The notes: generated from the sequence alone by a model not told the origin. Shown: positions 9,598 to 20,654, counted from the stretch's first letter. The stretch: DNA of 64,000 nucleotides from Rhynchopus sp. YZ270_cl-10 (GCA_964035575.1 OZ037890.1:434001-498000); one strand, 5' to 3'. A program made the numbers and translations.

Positions 9598-10401
9598 AAA
9601 AATGTGTCGCTTGCCGTTCACCCCCCTTCTTGTAGTTGTTTGATTGTGTTGACGCTTCCACACACACTATCTCTGTTGTGGTGTTGCGGAGCACGGTTGG
9701 GTGAGTGCACGACGTTGACACTTTCCGCAAAGTTGTGTACGTTTTTAAAAAACTTGAATGTGCTGTAAAGAAAAGATCGTGTTCTCGAAGAGAATCCCAT
9801 AAAATGGGAGAGACTTCCAACAAACTTTAGAAAAAGAGAGAAAAAAACTCGGGAGATAAATGTGTCTCACGAGACTGCACATATGGAAAACATTCAGGTA
9901 GTTCCTTATAAAGAACAGGGCATTGGGAGGTTTAAAAAAAAAGTTTATAACAAATCGCAAGGGTGAGTTCTGTGGGGAGGGCGGGTTATTAAAAGGTCTA
10001 TTTTAGAACCGTGCAGTCGCGGGGGGAAACCCTTAAAAACTACCAGACGCACCTATAGATACTGTATGAAGTACGAGGTAACGACTGGGTGCTAATAATG
10101 GTCAAGAAAAGTGCAGTTAAACTAATACAATGGGGGTTGTAAACTCAAAAATACCAATTTTTGCTGCAGGTCCGGGGGAGTCGCAGGTCGGGTGAAGATC
10201 CTTTAAAAACCAGCCTTGGGGGGAAAGGGGTTTACGCCACTACTATACCAAGCCTGACAACAACAATATCAGTGATATTTACTTTGTCCTTTCATTGTTC
10301 TCCTTGTGATGTATTGGACTAAAAACACTGTTTAAGAGTTGCGTGTAAGGCAGTGAAGAGGACAGCACATTTTTTTTGTATTTTTGCAAAAATATAAAAA
10401 A

Positions 10402-10445
10402 GGTAAAGTAGACAGTGCAAACGCCTCGGGGACGCTGACACTGCC
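10402..10445. repeat. Dispersed stem-loop, type E
   Basis: GTAGACAGTGCAAACGCCTC with a paired 3' arm ending ACACTGCC; stem CAGTG/CACTG. Relatives are at 23913, 24030, 37601 and 44309. Confidence 0.65.
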
Positions 10446-11114
10446 AAAATAACAAACACGAACACAACACAAACAATATTTTTTGCAATAAAAAAAAAGT
10501 CGAAAAACGCTGACACGCGTTGCAGGAAGACCACAGCCAAGCAGGGCATCGTTGGTGAAGTGAGACTGCCAAAAAACAACACAACACATCACTCTGTCGT
10601 GTCATATGGGTTGTACGTCTACTGCGGCTGAAGTCACAACGGGGGAGGGGGGAAAACGTGCAGCTAAAAGGAAGAAACAAACTCGAAGATGAATGGGACC
10701 TCATGGGACACACACGCTTGGTCGCAATACCTGTGTCACCTTTGGAAGGCCGGTTTCAATAAAACTAAAGCGAGACATATTTCTTGGGGGAATATCGGAA
10801 AAAATCGGTAAAAATGAGAAACAAAAGTATAAGAATTCTTTTAAGTTTTTTTGTCAGAATAAAAAAAATCCGACGTTTCTTTGCAAAGCACTAACGGCTG
10901 CCTGGTATGATATATGTTGTGCGCTATGGTATACTGGTTAGAGGGCTGCAAAACTTTGCTTTCTTGGAACTGTGTTTTGCAGGCCCGGTTCCGCACGACG
11001 TGCTATTTCAAAACTCTTCGCTGGATACGTTCATTTTTTTTTTTTTTTTGTCTGTATGCCTCCCACTCAGGGCCACCTCTTTCTTATGAAACAAGGAACC
11101 CACACATAGGCACA

Positions 11115-14100
11115 CTACACAGAGGTAAACTCGTGCTGCGGGTGCATCTCTTCCTGCTCGGCATTGACCTGGCAGAACTCCGCAAGCGAGATGCCGTCGC
11201 CAGAATTGCGCTTCACCGCAACAGCTGCTGCCACGGCTCCCAGGCACACAATCCCACCAAGGGCAGCAACGAGCCACACCCACCAAGCCGTGCTGCTTTC
11301 CTTCTTGGTAGGCGCAGGGGTGTCAAGTGTCTCGGCAGACCCACGCAGGCCCTCGAACTCACCATTGGCAATAAGCTCTTCCAACAGCGCCGCTGCTGCC
11401 GCCCCCTCAGCACCCGTGAAGGTCGTCACCAGCATGTCCTCCCCGTCGCCGATGTCCGTTGCCGTCACCTCAATCGTCTCAACAGGCTCACCCGTGCGAC
11501 GGGACACACGCTTCTTGTACTCCTCCTTGTCAAACGGGCGCAGTGTGCGGGAGGTCACTTTCCCGGTCACAGGTCTGCGTGGGGAGAGGGTCTTTGGTGC
11601 GGACGTCTCGCCGCTCGGCAGGGAGGTGATGTCAACAGGCGAAAGAGTCTCTCCACTTGGCAGGGGTGAGGGGACCACCGGTGCATATGTTTCTCCACTC
11701 GGCAGGGGTGTCTCCGGTGCTGGTGTGGTGCCTGCAGGCGCCGTTGTTGCCTTTGTGTTGGTGGCACTGCAGTCTGCAGCCCCACCTGTTGCCTTCACTC
11801 CGTTGTCGCATGTGCAAGTGAAGTCCTTCAGGCTCTGAAGGGTCTTCACAGGGTCCTCGCAGGTCTGGTCATCGTCACACGGGTTCGATTCGCACTCGTC
11901 CTTCGAGCATGTTGCGGGACCATCAATCTTTGTCAGAGTTGCATCGCTGTTACAAGTGCACACGAAGTCGTGCTGAACAAGATAGCTTGTGTTTGGGTCT
12001 TCGCAGGTCTGGTCATCGCCACAAGGCTTTGCCTCACACTCGTCAAGAGCGCACGTTGCTGCAGCTCCAGTTGCCTTGATCGAGGCATCAGCAGTGCAGG
12101 TGCAGGTGTAATCCTTCAGGCTCTGAAGGGTCTTCACAGGGTCCTCACAGGTCTGGTCATCACCACACGGGTTCGCCTCACATTCGTCCTTCGAGCACGT
12201 TGCGGGTCCGTCCTTCTGTGTGATGCTGGCGTCAATATCACAAGTGCACATGAAGTCGTGCTGGACGAGGTAGCTTGTGTCTGGGTCTTCGCAGGTCTGG
12301 CCATCTCCACAAGGCTTTGCCTCGCACTCGTCAAGGGCGCAAGTTGCTGCAGCTCCAGTGGCTTTGATCGAGGCATCAGCAGTGCAGGTGCAGGTGTAGT
12401 CCTTCAGACTCTTGACAGTCTTCACAGGGTCCTCACACACCTGGTCATCACCGCACGGGTTCGACTCACATTCGTCCTTCGAGCATGTTGCGGGACCATC
12501 CTTCTGTGTGATGCTGGCATCAATATCACAAGTGCACACGAAGTCGTGCTGGCTGCTGTACTTTGTGTCTGGGTCTTCGCAGGTCTGGCCATCTCCACAC
12601 GGCTTCGCTTCACACTCGTCAACCGTGCATGTTGCAACAGCTCCAGTGGCTTTGATCGAGGCATCAGCAGTGCATGTGCAGGTGTAATCCTTCAGACTCT
12701 TGACAGTCTTCACAGGGTCCTCACAGGTCTGGTCATCACCACACGGGTTCGCCTCACATTCGTCCTTCGAGCACGTTGCTGGTCCGTCCTTCTGTGTGAT
12801 GCTTGCGTCAACATCGCAAGTGCACACGAAATCGTGCTGGACGAGGTAGCTTGTGTCTGGGTCTTCGCAGGTCTGGCCATCGCCACAAGGCTTTGCCTCG
12901 CACTCGTCAAGAGTGCAAGTTGCTGCAGCTCCAGTGGCTTTGATCGAGGAATCAGCATCGCAAGTGCAAATGTAGTCCTTCAGGCTCTGAAGGGTCTTCA
13001 CAGGGTCTTGGCAGGTCTGGTCATCGCCACACGGGTTCGATTCGCACTCGTCCTTCGAGCATGTTGCGGGTCCGTCCTTCTGTGTGATGCTTGCGTCAAC
13101 ATCGCAAGTGCACACGAAATCGTGCTGGACGAGGTAGCTTGTGTCTGGGTCTTCGCAGGTCTGATCATCGCCACAAGGCTTTGCCTCACACTCGTCAAGG
13201 GCACAAGTTGCAACAGCTCCTGTTGCCTTGATCGAGGAATCAGCATCGCAAGTGCAAGTGTAGTCCTTCAGGCTCTGAAGGGTCTTCACAGGGTCCTCAC
13301 AGGTCTGGTCATCACCGCACGGGTTCGACTCGCACTCATCCTTCGAGCATGTTGCGGGTCCGTCCTTCTGTGTGATGCTTGCGTCAACATCACAAGTGCA
13401 CACGAAGTCGTGCTGGCTGCTGTACTTTGTGTCTGGGTCTTCGCAGGTCTGGCCATCTCCACAAGGCTTCGCTTCACACTCGTCAACCGTGCATGTTGCA
13501 ACAGCTCCAGTGGCTTTGATCGAGGCATCAGCAGTGCAGGTGCAGGTGTAATCCTTCAGGCTCTTGACAGTCTTCACAGGGTCCTCACACACCTGGTCAT
13601 CACCGCACGGGTTCGACTTACATTCGTCCTTCGAGCACGTGGCGGGTCCGTCCTTCTGTGTGATGCTGGCATCAACATCGCAAGTGCACACGAAGTCGTG
13701 CTGAACAAGGTAGCTTGTGTCTGGGTCTTCGCAGGTCTGGCCATCGCCACAAGGCTTTGCCTCACACTCGTCAAGGGCGCAAGTTGCTGCCCCACCTGTT
13801 GCCTTCACTCCGTTGTCGCATGTGCAAGTGAAATCCTTCAGGCTTGTGCGAGATTGCTCAGGGTCCTCACAGGTCTGGTCATCGCCACAAGGGTTGTTCT
13901 TGCATTCGTCATTGAAACATGTGGCAGGTCCGTCAATGTTTGTAATAGTCGCATCGTTGTCGCAGGTGCACACGAAGTCATGCTGGACGAGGTAGCTTGT
14001 GTCCTTGTCTTCACACGTCTGGCCATCGCCACAGGGTGGTGTGGTTGCTGTGCATTCGTCAAGTTCGCACGTTGCTGGACCACCGGTCGATGCAACACCG

Positions 14101-17100
14101 TTTGCGCATGTACAGGTGTAGTCGAGAGTCGCAGATGGGTCCTTGCTCTTGTCTGCACAGGTCTGCACATCTCCACATGGCTTCGCAAGACACTCGTCCA
14201 ACTCACACGTCGCAACACCGCCCATCATCGACCCTGTGGCACCTCCCTTGCAGCTGCACGTGTAGTCGTCTGTGCTCGACACAGACTTGTCTGCGTCGAC
14301 ACAGTCCTGGCTGCTCCCGCACGGGTTCGCTTCACACTCGTCCACCTCACACACTGCAGCCGACCCGGTCGCTGATCCCATGCCCGTCGTGCACGTGCAC
14401 ACAAAGTCGAGTGTGCTTGTGCTTGTCGTGTCCGGGTCGACACAGTCCTGTCCCGCACAAGGGTCTGTTGCGCACTCGTCAGTGTCACCCTTCATACACA
14501 CAGCAGGCGCACCTGTCTGCTTCTCCCCGTTCGCACACACGCACTCAAAACTACCTGTAGCACTGGGCGACTTGTCCATGTCTGTGCACGTCTGTCCGTC
14601 ACCACAGGGCATCGACTCGCACTCGTCCACCTCGCACACTGCTGCTGCACCTGTCTTAACAGTCATCGTGTCCACATCACAGGTGCACGTGAAGTCAAAC
14701 TTCGAGCCCAGCGTCTGCACCGGGTCGGAGCAGGTCTGTGCATCACCACACGGCATAGCGACACATTCGTCAAGGGAGCATGCCGCTACCTTAGCTCCTG
14801 TGGCCTGCACAGTCATGTCGTTGTCGCATGTGCAGGTGTAGTCCTTCAGACTCTTGACAGTCTTCACAGGGTCCTTACAGGTCTGGCCATCGCCACACGG
14901 GTTCGACTCGCACTCGTCCTTCGAACACGTTGCGGGTCCATCCTTCTGTGTGATGCTTGCGTCAACATCGCAAGTGCACACGAAGTCGTGCTGGCTGCTG
15001 TACTTTGTGTCTGGGTCTTCGCAGGTCTGGCCATCTCCACAAGGCTTTGCTTCACACTCGTCAAGAGTGCAGAGTGCAACAGCTCCTGTTGCCTTGATCG
15101 AGGCATCAGCAGTGCATGTGCAGGTGTAATCCTTCAGACTCTTGACAGTCTTCACAGGGTCCTCACAGGTCTGGTCATCGCCACACGGGTTCGACTCACA
15201 TTCGTCCTTCGAGCACGTTGCGGGACCATCAATCTTCATGATACTGGCGTCAACATCGCAAGTGCACATGAAGTCGTGCTGGACGAGGTAGCTTGTGTCT
15301 GGGTCTTCGCAGGTCTGGTCATCGCCACAAGGCTTTGCCTCACACTCGTCAAGAGTGCAAGTTGCTGCACCACCTGTTGCCTTCACTCCGTTGTCGCATG
15401 TGCAAGTGTAGTCCTTCAGGCTCTGAAGGGTCTTCACAGGGTCCTCGCAGGTCTGGTCATCACCACACGGGTTCGACTTACATTCGTCCTTCGAGCATGT
15501 TGCGGGACCATCAATCTTTGTCAGAGTTGCATCGCTGTCACAAGTGCACACGAAGTCGTGCTGAACGAGGTAGCTTGTGTCTGGGTCAGAGCAGGTCTGG
15601 TCATCGCCACAAGGCTTCGCCTCACACTCGTCAAGAGTGCAAGTTGCTGCCCCGCCGGTTGCCTTCACTCCATTGTCGCATGTGCAGGTAAAGTCCTTCA
15701 GGCTCTGAAGGGTCTTCACAGGGTCTTCGCAGGTCTGGTCATCGCCACACGGGTTCGACTCGCACTCATCCTTCGAGCACGTGGCGGGTCCGTCCTTCTG
15801 TGTGATGCTGGCGTCAACATCACAAGTGCACACGAAATCGTGCTGAACAAGGTAGCTTGTGTCTGGGTCTTCGCAGGTCTGATCATCGCCACAAGGCTTT
15901 GCCTCACACTCGTCAAGAGTGCACGTTGCTGCACCACCTGTTGCCTTCACTCCGTTGTCACAGGTGCAAGTAAAGTCCTTCAGGCTCTGAAGGGTCTTCA
16001 CAGGGTCATCGCAGGTCTGATCATCACCACACGGGTTCGCCTCACATTCGTCCTTCGAGCACGTTGCGGGTCCGTCCTTCTGTGTGATGCTGGCGTCAAC
16101 ATCACAAGTGCACACGAAATCGTGCTGGACGAGGTAGCTTGTGTCTGGGTCTTCGCAGGTTTGGTCATCGCCACAAGGCTTTGCCTCACACTCGTCAAGG
16201 GCGCAAGTTGCTGCACCACCTGTTGCCTTCACTCCGTTGTCGCATGTGCAGGTAAAGTCCTTCAGGCTCTGGAAGGTCTTCGCAGGGTCCTCACAGGTCT
16301 GGTCATCACCACACGGGTTCGATTCGCACTCGTCCTTCGAGCACGTTGCTGGTCCGTCCTTCTGTGTGATGCTGGCGTCAGCATCGCAAGTGCACACGAA
16401 GTCGTGCTGAACAAGGTAGCTTGTGTCTGGGTCTTCGCAGGTCTGATCATCTCCACAAGGCTTTGCCTCACACTCGTCAAGAGTGCAAGTTGCTGCACCA
16501 CCTGTTGCCTTCACTCCGTTGTCACAGGTGCAGGTGAAATCCTTCAGGCTCTGAAGGGTCTTCACAGGGTCTTCGCAGGTCTGATCATCACCACACGGGT
16601 TCGACTCACACTCGTCCTTTGAGCATGTTGCGGGTCCGTCCTTCTGTGTGATGCTTGCGTCAGCATCGCAAGTGCACACGAAGTCGTGCTGAACAAGGTA
16701 GCTTGTGTCTGGGTCTTCGCAGGTCTGGTCATCGCCACACGGCTTTGCCTCACACTCGTCAAGAGTGCACGTTGCTGCACCACCTGTTGCCTTCACTCCG
16801 TTGTCGCATGTGCAGGTAAAGTCCTTCAGGCTCTGAAGGGTCTTCACAGGGTCATCGCAGGTCTGGTCATCACCACACGGGTTCGACTCACATTCGTCCT
16901 TCGAGCATGTTGCGGGTCCGTCCTTCTGTGTGATGCTTGCGTCAGCATCGCAAGTGCACACGAAGTCGTGTTGGCTGTTGTATTTTGTGTCTGGGTCTTC
17001 GCAGGTCTGGTCATCGCCACAAGGCTTCGCCTCACACTCGTCAACCGTGCATGTTGCAGCAGCTCCAGTGGCTTTGATCGAGGCATCAGCAGTGCACGTG

Positions 17101-18989
17101 CAGGTGTAGTCGTTGAGCACAGACGCAGATGTGTCTGGATCGGCACATGTCTGATCGTCGCCACACGGCTTTGCCTCACACTCATCGAGAGGACAGTCTG
17201 CCGGCATGCCTGTTGCTGTCACTGTAGCATCACTCTCACACGCACATGTGAAGTCACCTGTCACCTGCATGTCCACTTCCGTGCATGTCTGTCCATCACC
17301 ACAGGGCATCATGACTGCGCACTCGTCCACATCTGCTGCAGGCTCGGACGTTGGCGGGGCCGGTGTCGGCTCTGTGACTTCCTTAGAGTAGTAGCGTGTG
17401 GTGAAGGCCTCGTTCGTGTGGAAGCGACCTCCTGGACGGTCGTCAAGCGTGCCCCATGTGTAGCCGTAGCCGTTGCCGTTCCATGTGCAGGACTTGCCGC
17501 CTTCGCTGCCGTCGGTCTTCTGGCCAACCCTGTTCGGTGTACCGTCGTCGTTACGTTTCCATGTGTGTGCCCAGGCGACGTCACCGTTGCCAAGTGTTGC
17601 CCACTGCGAGTCCTCACTCCACATCGTCGCCTCCGTCACCTCAATAGGCTCAGTCAGGTCGTTCCCGTCACCGTCAATCTCCTTCAGGAAGTACTTCGCA
17701 GGGTAGTACGCGTCCGCCGCCATCTCACCCCACCCAAGCAAGAAGCGGTCGCAGTCGCCAGACCCAAGCTTCGCAAGCTTCACACTGCGTTCGCGTGTGC
17801 CCGTCGTCTTGATCACCCACTTCTTGACCAGCACCTCACCGCTCCTCGAGAGACGCATGAAGCCCACGTCGTTCGTCTGCGAGTCGAAAGCATCCTTCAG
17901 GCCGTCCGGACCCTGCCACGCCTGCACGTACCCGTCGCCACATGACAGGAGGTCGCCAAGCCATCCAGAGATCGCCTGGTTGTTAACGCAGTGGAAGGGT
18001 GCGACGGTGATGGGACCCACCTTCTCGATGTGCGACCGGAAGACAAGCCCGTTCTTCCACTTGTTGTCGACGTCGCAGTTGTCCTTAGCGGGATCGTTGC
18101 AGGTGCCACCCAGGTCCGAACAGCAGAGCACGGCAAGCTCGTCCACCTTCTCGTTGTACGCCATGCGCGCTGTCTCCGTGTGCCCACCCGTGCACGCCCA
18201 GCTGTCCCCGTAGCCAGCCACCTGTGCCTCCGAGTCACCGTCCCAGAAGGTGATCGCGTCGGCGACGTGCCCACCCCACTCGCCGTTGTGGAAGGCCACG
18301 TACCAGTTGCGCGACGGGATGTACTGCACAAGACGGAAGTCGGCACCCTTCATCATCGGGTATCCTCCCTTGCACTCGCCTGTTGCACGGCATTCCTCCT
18401 GGAGCACGCTGAAGCGGCGCACCTCCTTGGACAGGTCTGGAGACACCTCAACAACCTTCAGGTGCAGCCACTCCGTCCACCCAGCAACCTCAGCACACAT
18501 CACAGCGAGGGTGTCTCCCTTACCACGGGTCAGGCCACCTCCGTGCACGCACTTCGGCAGCTTGATGTGTGCAACAATCTCTGCCCCGCTGTCTGTGAAG
18601 CGCACCTTCTCAATGTGTGTGCCCGCAGTCGTCCAGTCGTCTGCGTCCTCCGCCCAGTAGAAGTACATGGTGTCCGGGCTGCTCCAGTCGGGGAAGGAGT
18701 TCATCGGCATTGGCTGCCCGTCGCAGATGTTCTCCGGGTAGAGGGAGAAGAGTGTCTTCGCACCAAGCCCACCACGGATGCGCCCGTCCAGGCAGTGCTG
18801 GTGGGTGTACACCGTGTCAGCAACAGACGCGTAGAGCTGGTCTGCCTGCGGCTTGCATACGCACTGCAACGCCTTTTCCTTGGACGACACAGAAAGCTCT
18901 GTGCACGTGCCCTCATAGAAGTCTTGGTAGTCGGCAGACACCGAGGGGAGCAGCAACGCTGCTGCGAGCAGAGCTGCACGCAACATCAT
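11115..18989 (-). CDS. Giant single-pass surface protein with 39 EGF-like repeats
   Basis: 2624 residues in one exon. Starts MMLRAALLAAALLLPSVSA, a typical signal peptide. Residues about 20-570 form a Cys- and Trp-rich ectodomain I do not recognise. About 570-2430 is a run of 39 EGF-like modules with six cysteines each, many beginning DEC (as in calcium-binding EGF). Then comes a Pro/Thr/Ser-rich stalk with repeated LPSGET motifs, a membrane span (WWVWLVAALGGIVCLGAVAA) and a short tail ending HEFTSV, which resembles a PDZ-binding C-terminus. Overall a type I membrane adhesin or receptor, presumably for surface attachment or prey binding (inference). Repeat number and DNA homogeneity suggest length varies between strains. 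The antisense strand stays open for hundreds of codons because of biased repeat codons; it is not a gene. Confidence 0.92.
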   Translation of the reverse strand: MMLRAALLAAALLLPSVSADYQDFYEGTCTELSVSSKEKALQCVCKPQADQLYASVADTVYTHQHCLDGRIRGGLGAKTLFSLYPENICDGQPMPMNSFPDWSSPDTMYFYWAEDADDWTTAGTHIEKVRFTDSGAEIVAHIKLPKCVHGGGLTRGKGDTLAVMCAEVAGWTEWLHLKVVEVSPDLSKEVRRFSVLQEECRATGECKGGYPMMKGADFRLVQYIPSRNWYVAFHNGEWGGHVADAITFWDGDSEAQVAGYGDSWACTGGHTETARMAYNEKVDELAVLCCSDLGGTCNDPAKDNCDVDNKWKNGLVFRSHIEKVGPITVAPFHCVNNQAISGWLGDLLSCGDGYVQAWQGPDGLKDAFDSQTNDVGFMRLSRSGEVLVKKWVIKTTGTRERSVKLAKLGSGDCDRFLLGWGEMAADAYYPAKYFLKEIDGDGNDLTEPIEVTEATMWSEDSQWATLGNGDVAWAHTWKRNDDGTPNRVGQKTDGSEGGKSCTWNGNGYGYTWGTLDDRPGGRFHTNEAFTTRYYSKEVTEPTPAPPTSEPAADVDECAVMMPCGDGQTCTEVDMQVTGDFTCACESDATVTATGMPADCPLDECEAKPCGDDQTCADPDTSASVLNDYTCTCTADASIKATGAAATCTVDECEAKPCGDDQTCEDPDTKYNSQHDFVCTCDADASITQKDGPATCSKDECESNPCGDDQTCDDPVKTLQSLKDFTCTCDNGVKATGGAATCTLDECEAKPCGDDQTCEDPDTSYLVQHDFVCTCDADASITQKDGPATCSKDECESNPCGDDQTCEDPVKTLQSLKDFTCTCDNGVKATGGAATCTLDECEAKPCGDDQTCEDPDTSYLVQHDFVCTCDADASITQKDGPATCSKDECESNPCGDDQTCEDPAKTFQSLKDFTCTCDNGVKATGGAATCALDECEAKPCGDDQTCEDPDTSYLVQHDFVCTCDVDASITQKDGPATCSKDECEANPCGDDQTCDDPVKTLQSLKDFTCTCDNGVKATGGAATCTLDECEAKPCGDDQTCEDPDTSYLVQHDFVCTCDVDASITQKDGPATCSKDECESNPCGDDQTCEDPVKTLQSLKDFTCTCDNGVKATGGAATCTLDECEAKPCGDDQTCSDPDTSYLVQHDFVCTCDSDATLTKIDGPATCSKDECKSNPCGDDQTCEDPVKTLQSLKDYTCTCDNGVKATGGAATCTLDECEAKPCGDDQTCEDPDTSYLVQHDFMCTCDVDASIMKIDGPATCSKDECESNPCGDDQTCEDPVKTVKSLKDYTCTCTADASIKATGAVALCTLDECEAKPCGDGQTCEDPDTKYSSQHDFVCTCDVDASITQKDGPATCSKDECESNPCGDGQTCKDPVKTVKSLKDYTCTCDNDMTVQATGAKVAACSLDECVAMPCGDAQTCSDPVQTLGSKFDFTCTCDVDTMTVKTGAAAVCEVDECESMPCGDGQTCTDMDKSPSATGSFECVCANGEKQTGAPAVCMKGDTDECATDPCAGQDCVDPDTTSTSTLDFVCTCTTGMGSATGSAAVCEVDECEANPCGSSQDCVDADKSVSSTDDYTCSCKGGATGSMMGGVATCELDECLAKPCGDVQTCADKSKDPSATLDYTCTCANGVASTGGPATCELDECTATTPPCGDGQTCEDKDTSYLVQHDFVCTCDNDATITNIDGPATCFNDECKNNPCGDDQTCEDPEQSRTSLKDFTCTCDNGVKATGGAATCALDECEAKPCGDGQTCEDPDTSYLVQHDFVCTCDVDASITQKDGPATCSKDECKSNPCGDDQVCEDPVKTVKSLKDYTCTCTADASIKATGAVATCTVDECEAKPCGDGQTCEDPDTKYSSQHDFVCTCDVDASITQKDGPATCSKDECESNPCGDDQTCEDPVKTLQSLKDYTCTCDADSSIKATGAVATCALDECEAKPCGDDQTCEDPDTSYLVQHDFVCTCDVDASITQKDGPATCSKDECESNPCGDDQTCQDPVKTLQSLKDYICTCDADSSIKATGAAATCTLDECEAKPCGDGQTCEDPDTSYLVQHDFVCTCDVDASITQKDGPATCSKDECEANPCGDDQTCEDPVKTVKSLKDYTCTCTADASIKATGAVATCTVDECEAKPCGDGQTCEDPDTKYSSQHDFVCTCDIDASITQKDGPATCSKDECESNPCGDDQVCEDPVKTVKSLKDYTCTCTADASIKATGAAATCALDECEAKPCGDGQTCEDPDTSYLVQHDFMCTCDIDASITQKDGPATCSKDECEANPCGDDQTCEDPVKTLQSLKDYTCTCTADASIKATGAAATCALDECEAKPCGDDQTCEDPNTSYLVQHDFVCTCNSDATLTKIDGPATCSKDECESNPCDDDQTCEDPVKTLQSLKDFTCTCDNGVKATGGAADCSATNTKATTAPAGTTPAPETPLPSGETYAPVVPSPLPSGETLSPVDITSLPSGETSAPKTLSPRRPVTGKVTSRTLRPFDKEEYKKRVSRRTGEPVETIEVTATDIGDGEDMLVTTFTGAEGAAAAALLEELIANGEFEGLRGSAETLDTPAPTKKESSTAWWVWLVAALGGIVCLGAVAAAVAVKRNSGDGISLAEFCQVNAEQEEMHPQHEFTSV
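11765..17335 (-). repeat. Coding array of alternating EGF-like module pairs
   Basis: Two module types alternate: a 48-aa type with TSYLVQHDFVCTCD and a 46-48-aa type with VKTLQSLKDFTCTCD. The higher-order unit is 282 or 288 bp depending on which version of the second module is used. The central modules (about 14,040-14,800) are diverged singletons. Outer blocks are much more alike, suggesting repeated unequal exchange on both sides of an older core. Confidence 0.93.
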
Positions 18990-19531
18990 TTGCAGCGAAG
19001 AAGAAAAAGAAGAAAGAGTTCTCTGTTTGTGGCTCTTTGCTAAGAACCACTTCAACGTTTGTTTTGCTTCGCTCTTTTTTTCTAATGTGTATACGGTTAA
19101 AACCTGGCGTGTGTGTGTGTGTTTGATAACTAGTAGGGGTAATTCTTGCTCAGAATATGGCCCCAATGTGTGTGTGTGTGTGTGTGTGTGGTGGGCATGG
19201 TGGAAACTCCACCCCGAGTAAAGACAAAAGGAGAAACGCATGGGGGTGTCTTAATCAAATGGAGTTCAAACAACACAAAGTATTTCAACATAATATGCAA
19301 TAAATTGATAGCAAAGGAGGGAATAAAAATGTTCCCATCTTTTTTATGCGGTATGTTTTTGCAAAACGTAAAGAAAAGCAAATGCTTCATGCACACGTTG
19401 AAACTTCAGTAGATTTGGCTTCTGACATTAACTCTGTTTCAGTCCTAAGAATCATACAGTTGTATTCGAAAGGGTGGACATCTTCAGTGATTTCCCTGAA
19501 AAAAAGAGAAGTCTTTGACCTCCTTGAGACC
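18990..19531. other. Spacer with GT microsatellite
   Basis: Gene-free. The minus-strand leader of the EGF gene holds a long CT-rich tract just before the ATG. A (GT)n microsatellite lies at about 19,167-19,190. Confidence 0.7.
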
Positions 19532-20536
19532 CTAAACATCCACCCAAGACCCACATTGACAGCACTGTGCAGACGAATCGTCTTCTGGGTCGCGTATTAA
19601 ATATCCTGTGCAGGAGCAGAGTGCGTCGACCGCCCACATATCGGATGCGTCAGCACAGCGGGGGCATTGGCAGAGGAAGCCCCAGTTGTGTTCGAGCTCG
19701 TCTTTGCGTTTGCCTTGGGACATTTGGGAGGGGACGTAGGAGTGGCAGACTTCTTCCCCTTTGGCTATGGGGCGAAGCGAGACGATGTCGACGTTGACGC
19801 CACGTCTGATCTTCGTCACATTCGGTGCACACGAATGATTAAAAAACGACAACGCGACATACACCGCAATGCCAATCGGCTTGTCCGCATCAGGCGGCGG
19901 CTTCCCCAACAACATCCCCCCCATGCTCGCACTACAGCCGCTTGGACGATACCATTCCTTTCTATACACCGAATAGCAATTCGTCTCGACAACATGGCAC
20001 AGCCTCCACATACTGTCCTTATCCGTTTTGGTAATCTTCGCCGCAATTTTTGCAGCGTTTTTGCGAAAAACGGTCTTCTCTTCATTGCTACTCACCTGAC
20101 GAGACAACCCCCACGCAGCGTGCCCCTTCTCTTCAGGGCCTATCGCACGGCGGAGACGGAAAAGAGTTCGAACCAACAACGTCATGTCTAAAGGGTTGAA
20201 ACTGTCATCCTCTGCGCTTTTCCGGTCAATTATGGTAGCTGCGGCCTGGAAAGCCTTGCATTCAGTGTTGTCATGCTGGGGCAAGCTGTCTTTGTCGCAC
20301 TTCAAGCACCTTGCGCCAATCCCACAGAGCTCGCATGCCTTTGTCTCTGCAGGTTCGAGACAGCCTTCGCACAGAATCGACCCCCATTTTGGCTCCAGAC
20401 AGCATGCAGTAGGGCGTTCTGTCGCGACAGTGGTGTCCGAAGGGATATCATCGCGTGCGGAAACACCGTTCCCCCGTCCCTCAAAACTTTCAACAAAAAT
20501 GTGATCAGAGAATACATCTTCAGTGGCATGCGCCAT
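19532..20536 (-). CDS. SET/MYND-type protein lysine methyltransferase
   Basis: 334 residues. An N-terminal SET segment is interrupted by a zinc-binding MYND-like module (CEGCLEPAETKACELC to HDNTEC, about residues 54-92). The SET core has the signature NHSCAPN (about 235) and a HSYVP motif (about 265), then a post-SET cysteine cluster (CQCPRC and later CxC pairs). This order is that of the SMYD family, which methylates histone or non-histone lysines with S-adenosylmethionine. Start MAHATEDVF is preceded on the minus strand by a strong pyrimidine tract ending CATTTCAG 20 nt upstream, a likely splice acceptor. Target unknown. Confidence 0.9.
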   Translation of the reverse strand: MAHATEDVFSDHIFVESFEGRGNGVSARDDIPSDTTVATERPTACCLEPKWGSILCEGCLEPAETKACELCGIGARCLKCDKDSLPQHDNTECKAFQAAATIIDRKSAEDDSFNPLDMTLLVRTLFRLRRAIGPEEKGHAAWGLSRQVSSNEEKTVFRKNAAKIAAKITKTDKDSMWRLCHVVETNCYSVYRKEWYRPSGCSASMGGMLLGKPPPDADKPIGIAVYVALSFFNHSCAPNVTKIRRGVNVDIVSLRPIAKGEEVCHSYVPSQMSQGKRKDELEHNWGFLCQCPRCADASDMWAVDALCSCTGYLIRDPEDDSSAQCCQCGSWVDV

Positions 20537-20609
20537 TGATAATAGGTGTTTTTTTTCTGAAATGAAATTTGGAGGGGGGGAAAAAAAGAATAAGAAAAAA
20601 AGGGTAGAG

Positions 20610-20654
20610 TTGAAATACAAAGCCCTCTCGTGTAACAGTGTATCTTGGTACAAT
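20610..20654. repeat. Dispersed stem-loop, type C
   Basis: TTGAAATACAAAG, then CCCTCTCGTG loop, then CAGTGTATC; stem ATACA/TGTAT. Lies in the leader region of the SET gene. Confidence 0.7.

Larger units (their letters stand above)
7983..11114. other. Long gene-free spacer with hairpins and a minisatellite
   Basis: About 3.1 kb without a credible ORF. It contains a long imperfect hairpin (8275-8374), an 11-bp minisatellite (8926-9002) and short stem-loops at 8857, 9147, 9559 and 10402. Between about 10,000 and 10,250 two similar G-rich/CCTTTAAAAAC-type stretches recur. This could hold a noncoding RNA, but no tRNA or rRNA motif was recognised. Confidence 0.6.

Noticed and set aside
11970-17945. 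Very long plus-strand ORFs opposite the EGF-like gene (up to 801 codons)
   Set aside because: They mirror the EGF module periodicity and result from repeat codon bias; the minus frame has signal peptide, EGF cysteines and a membrane span.
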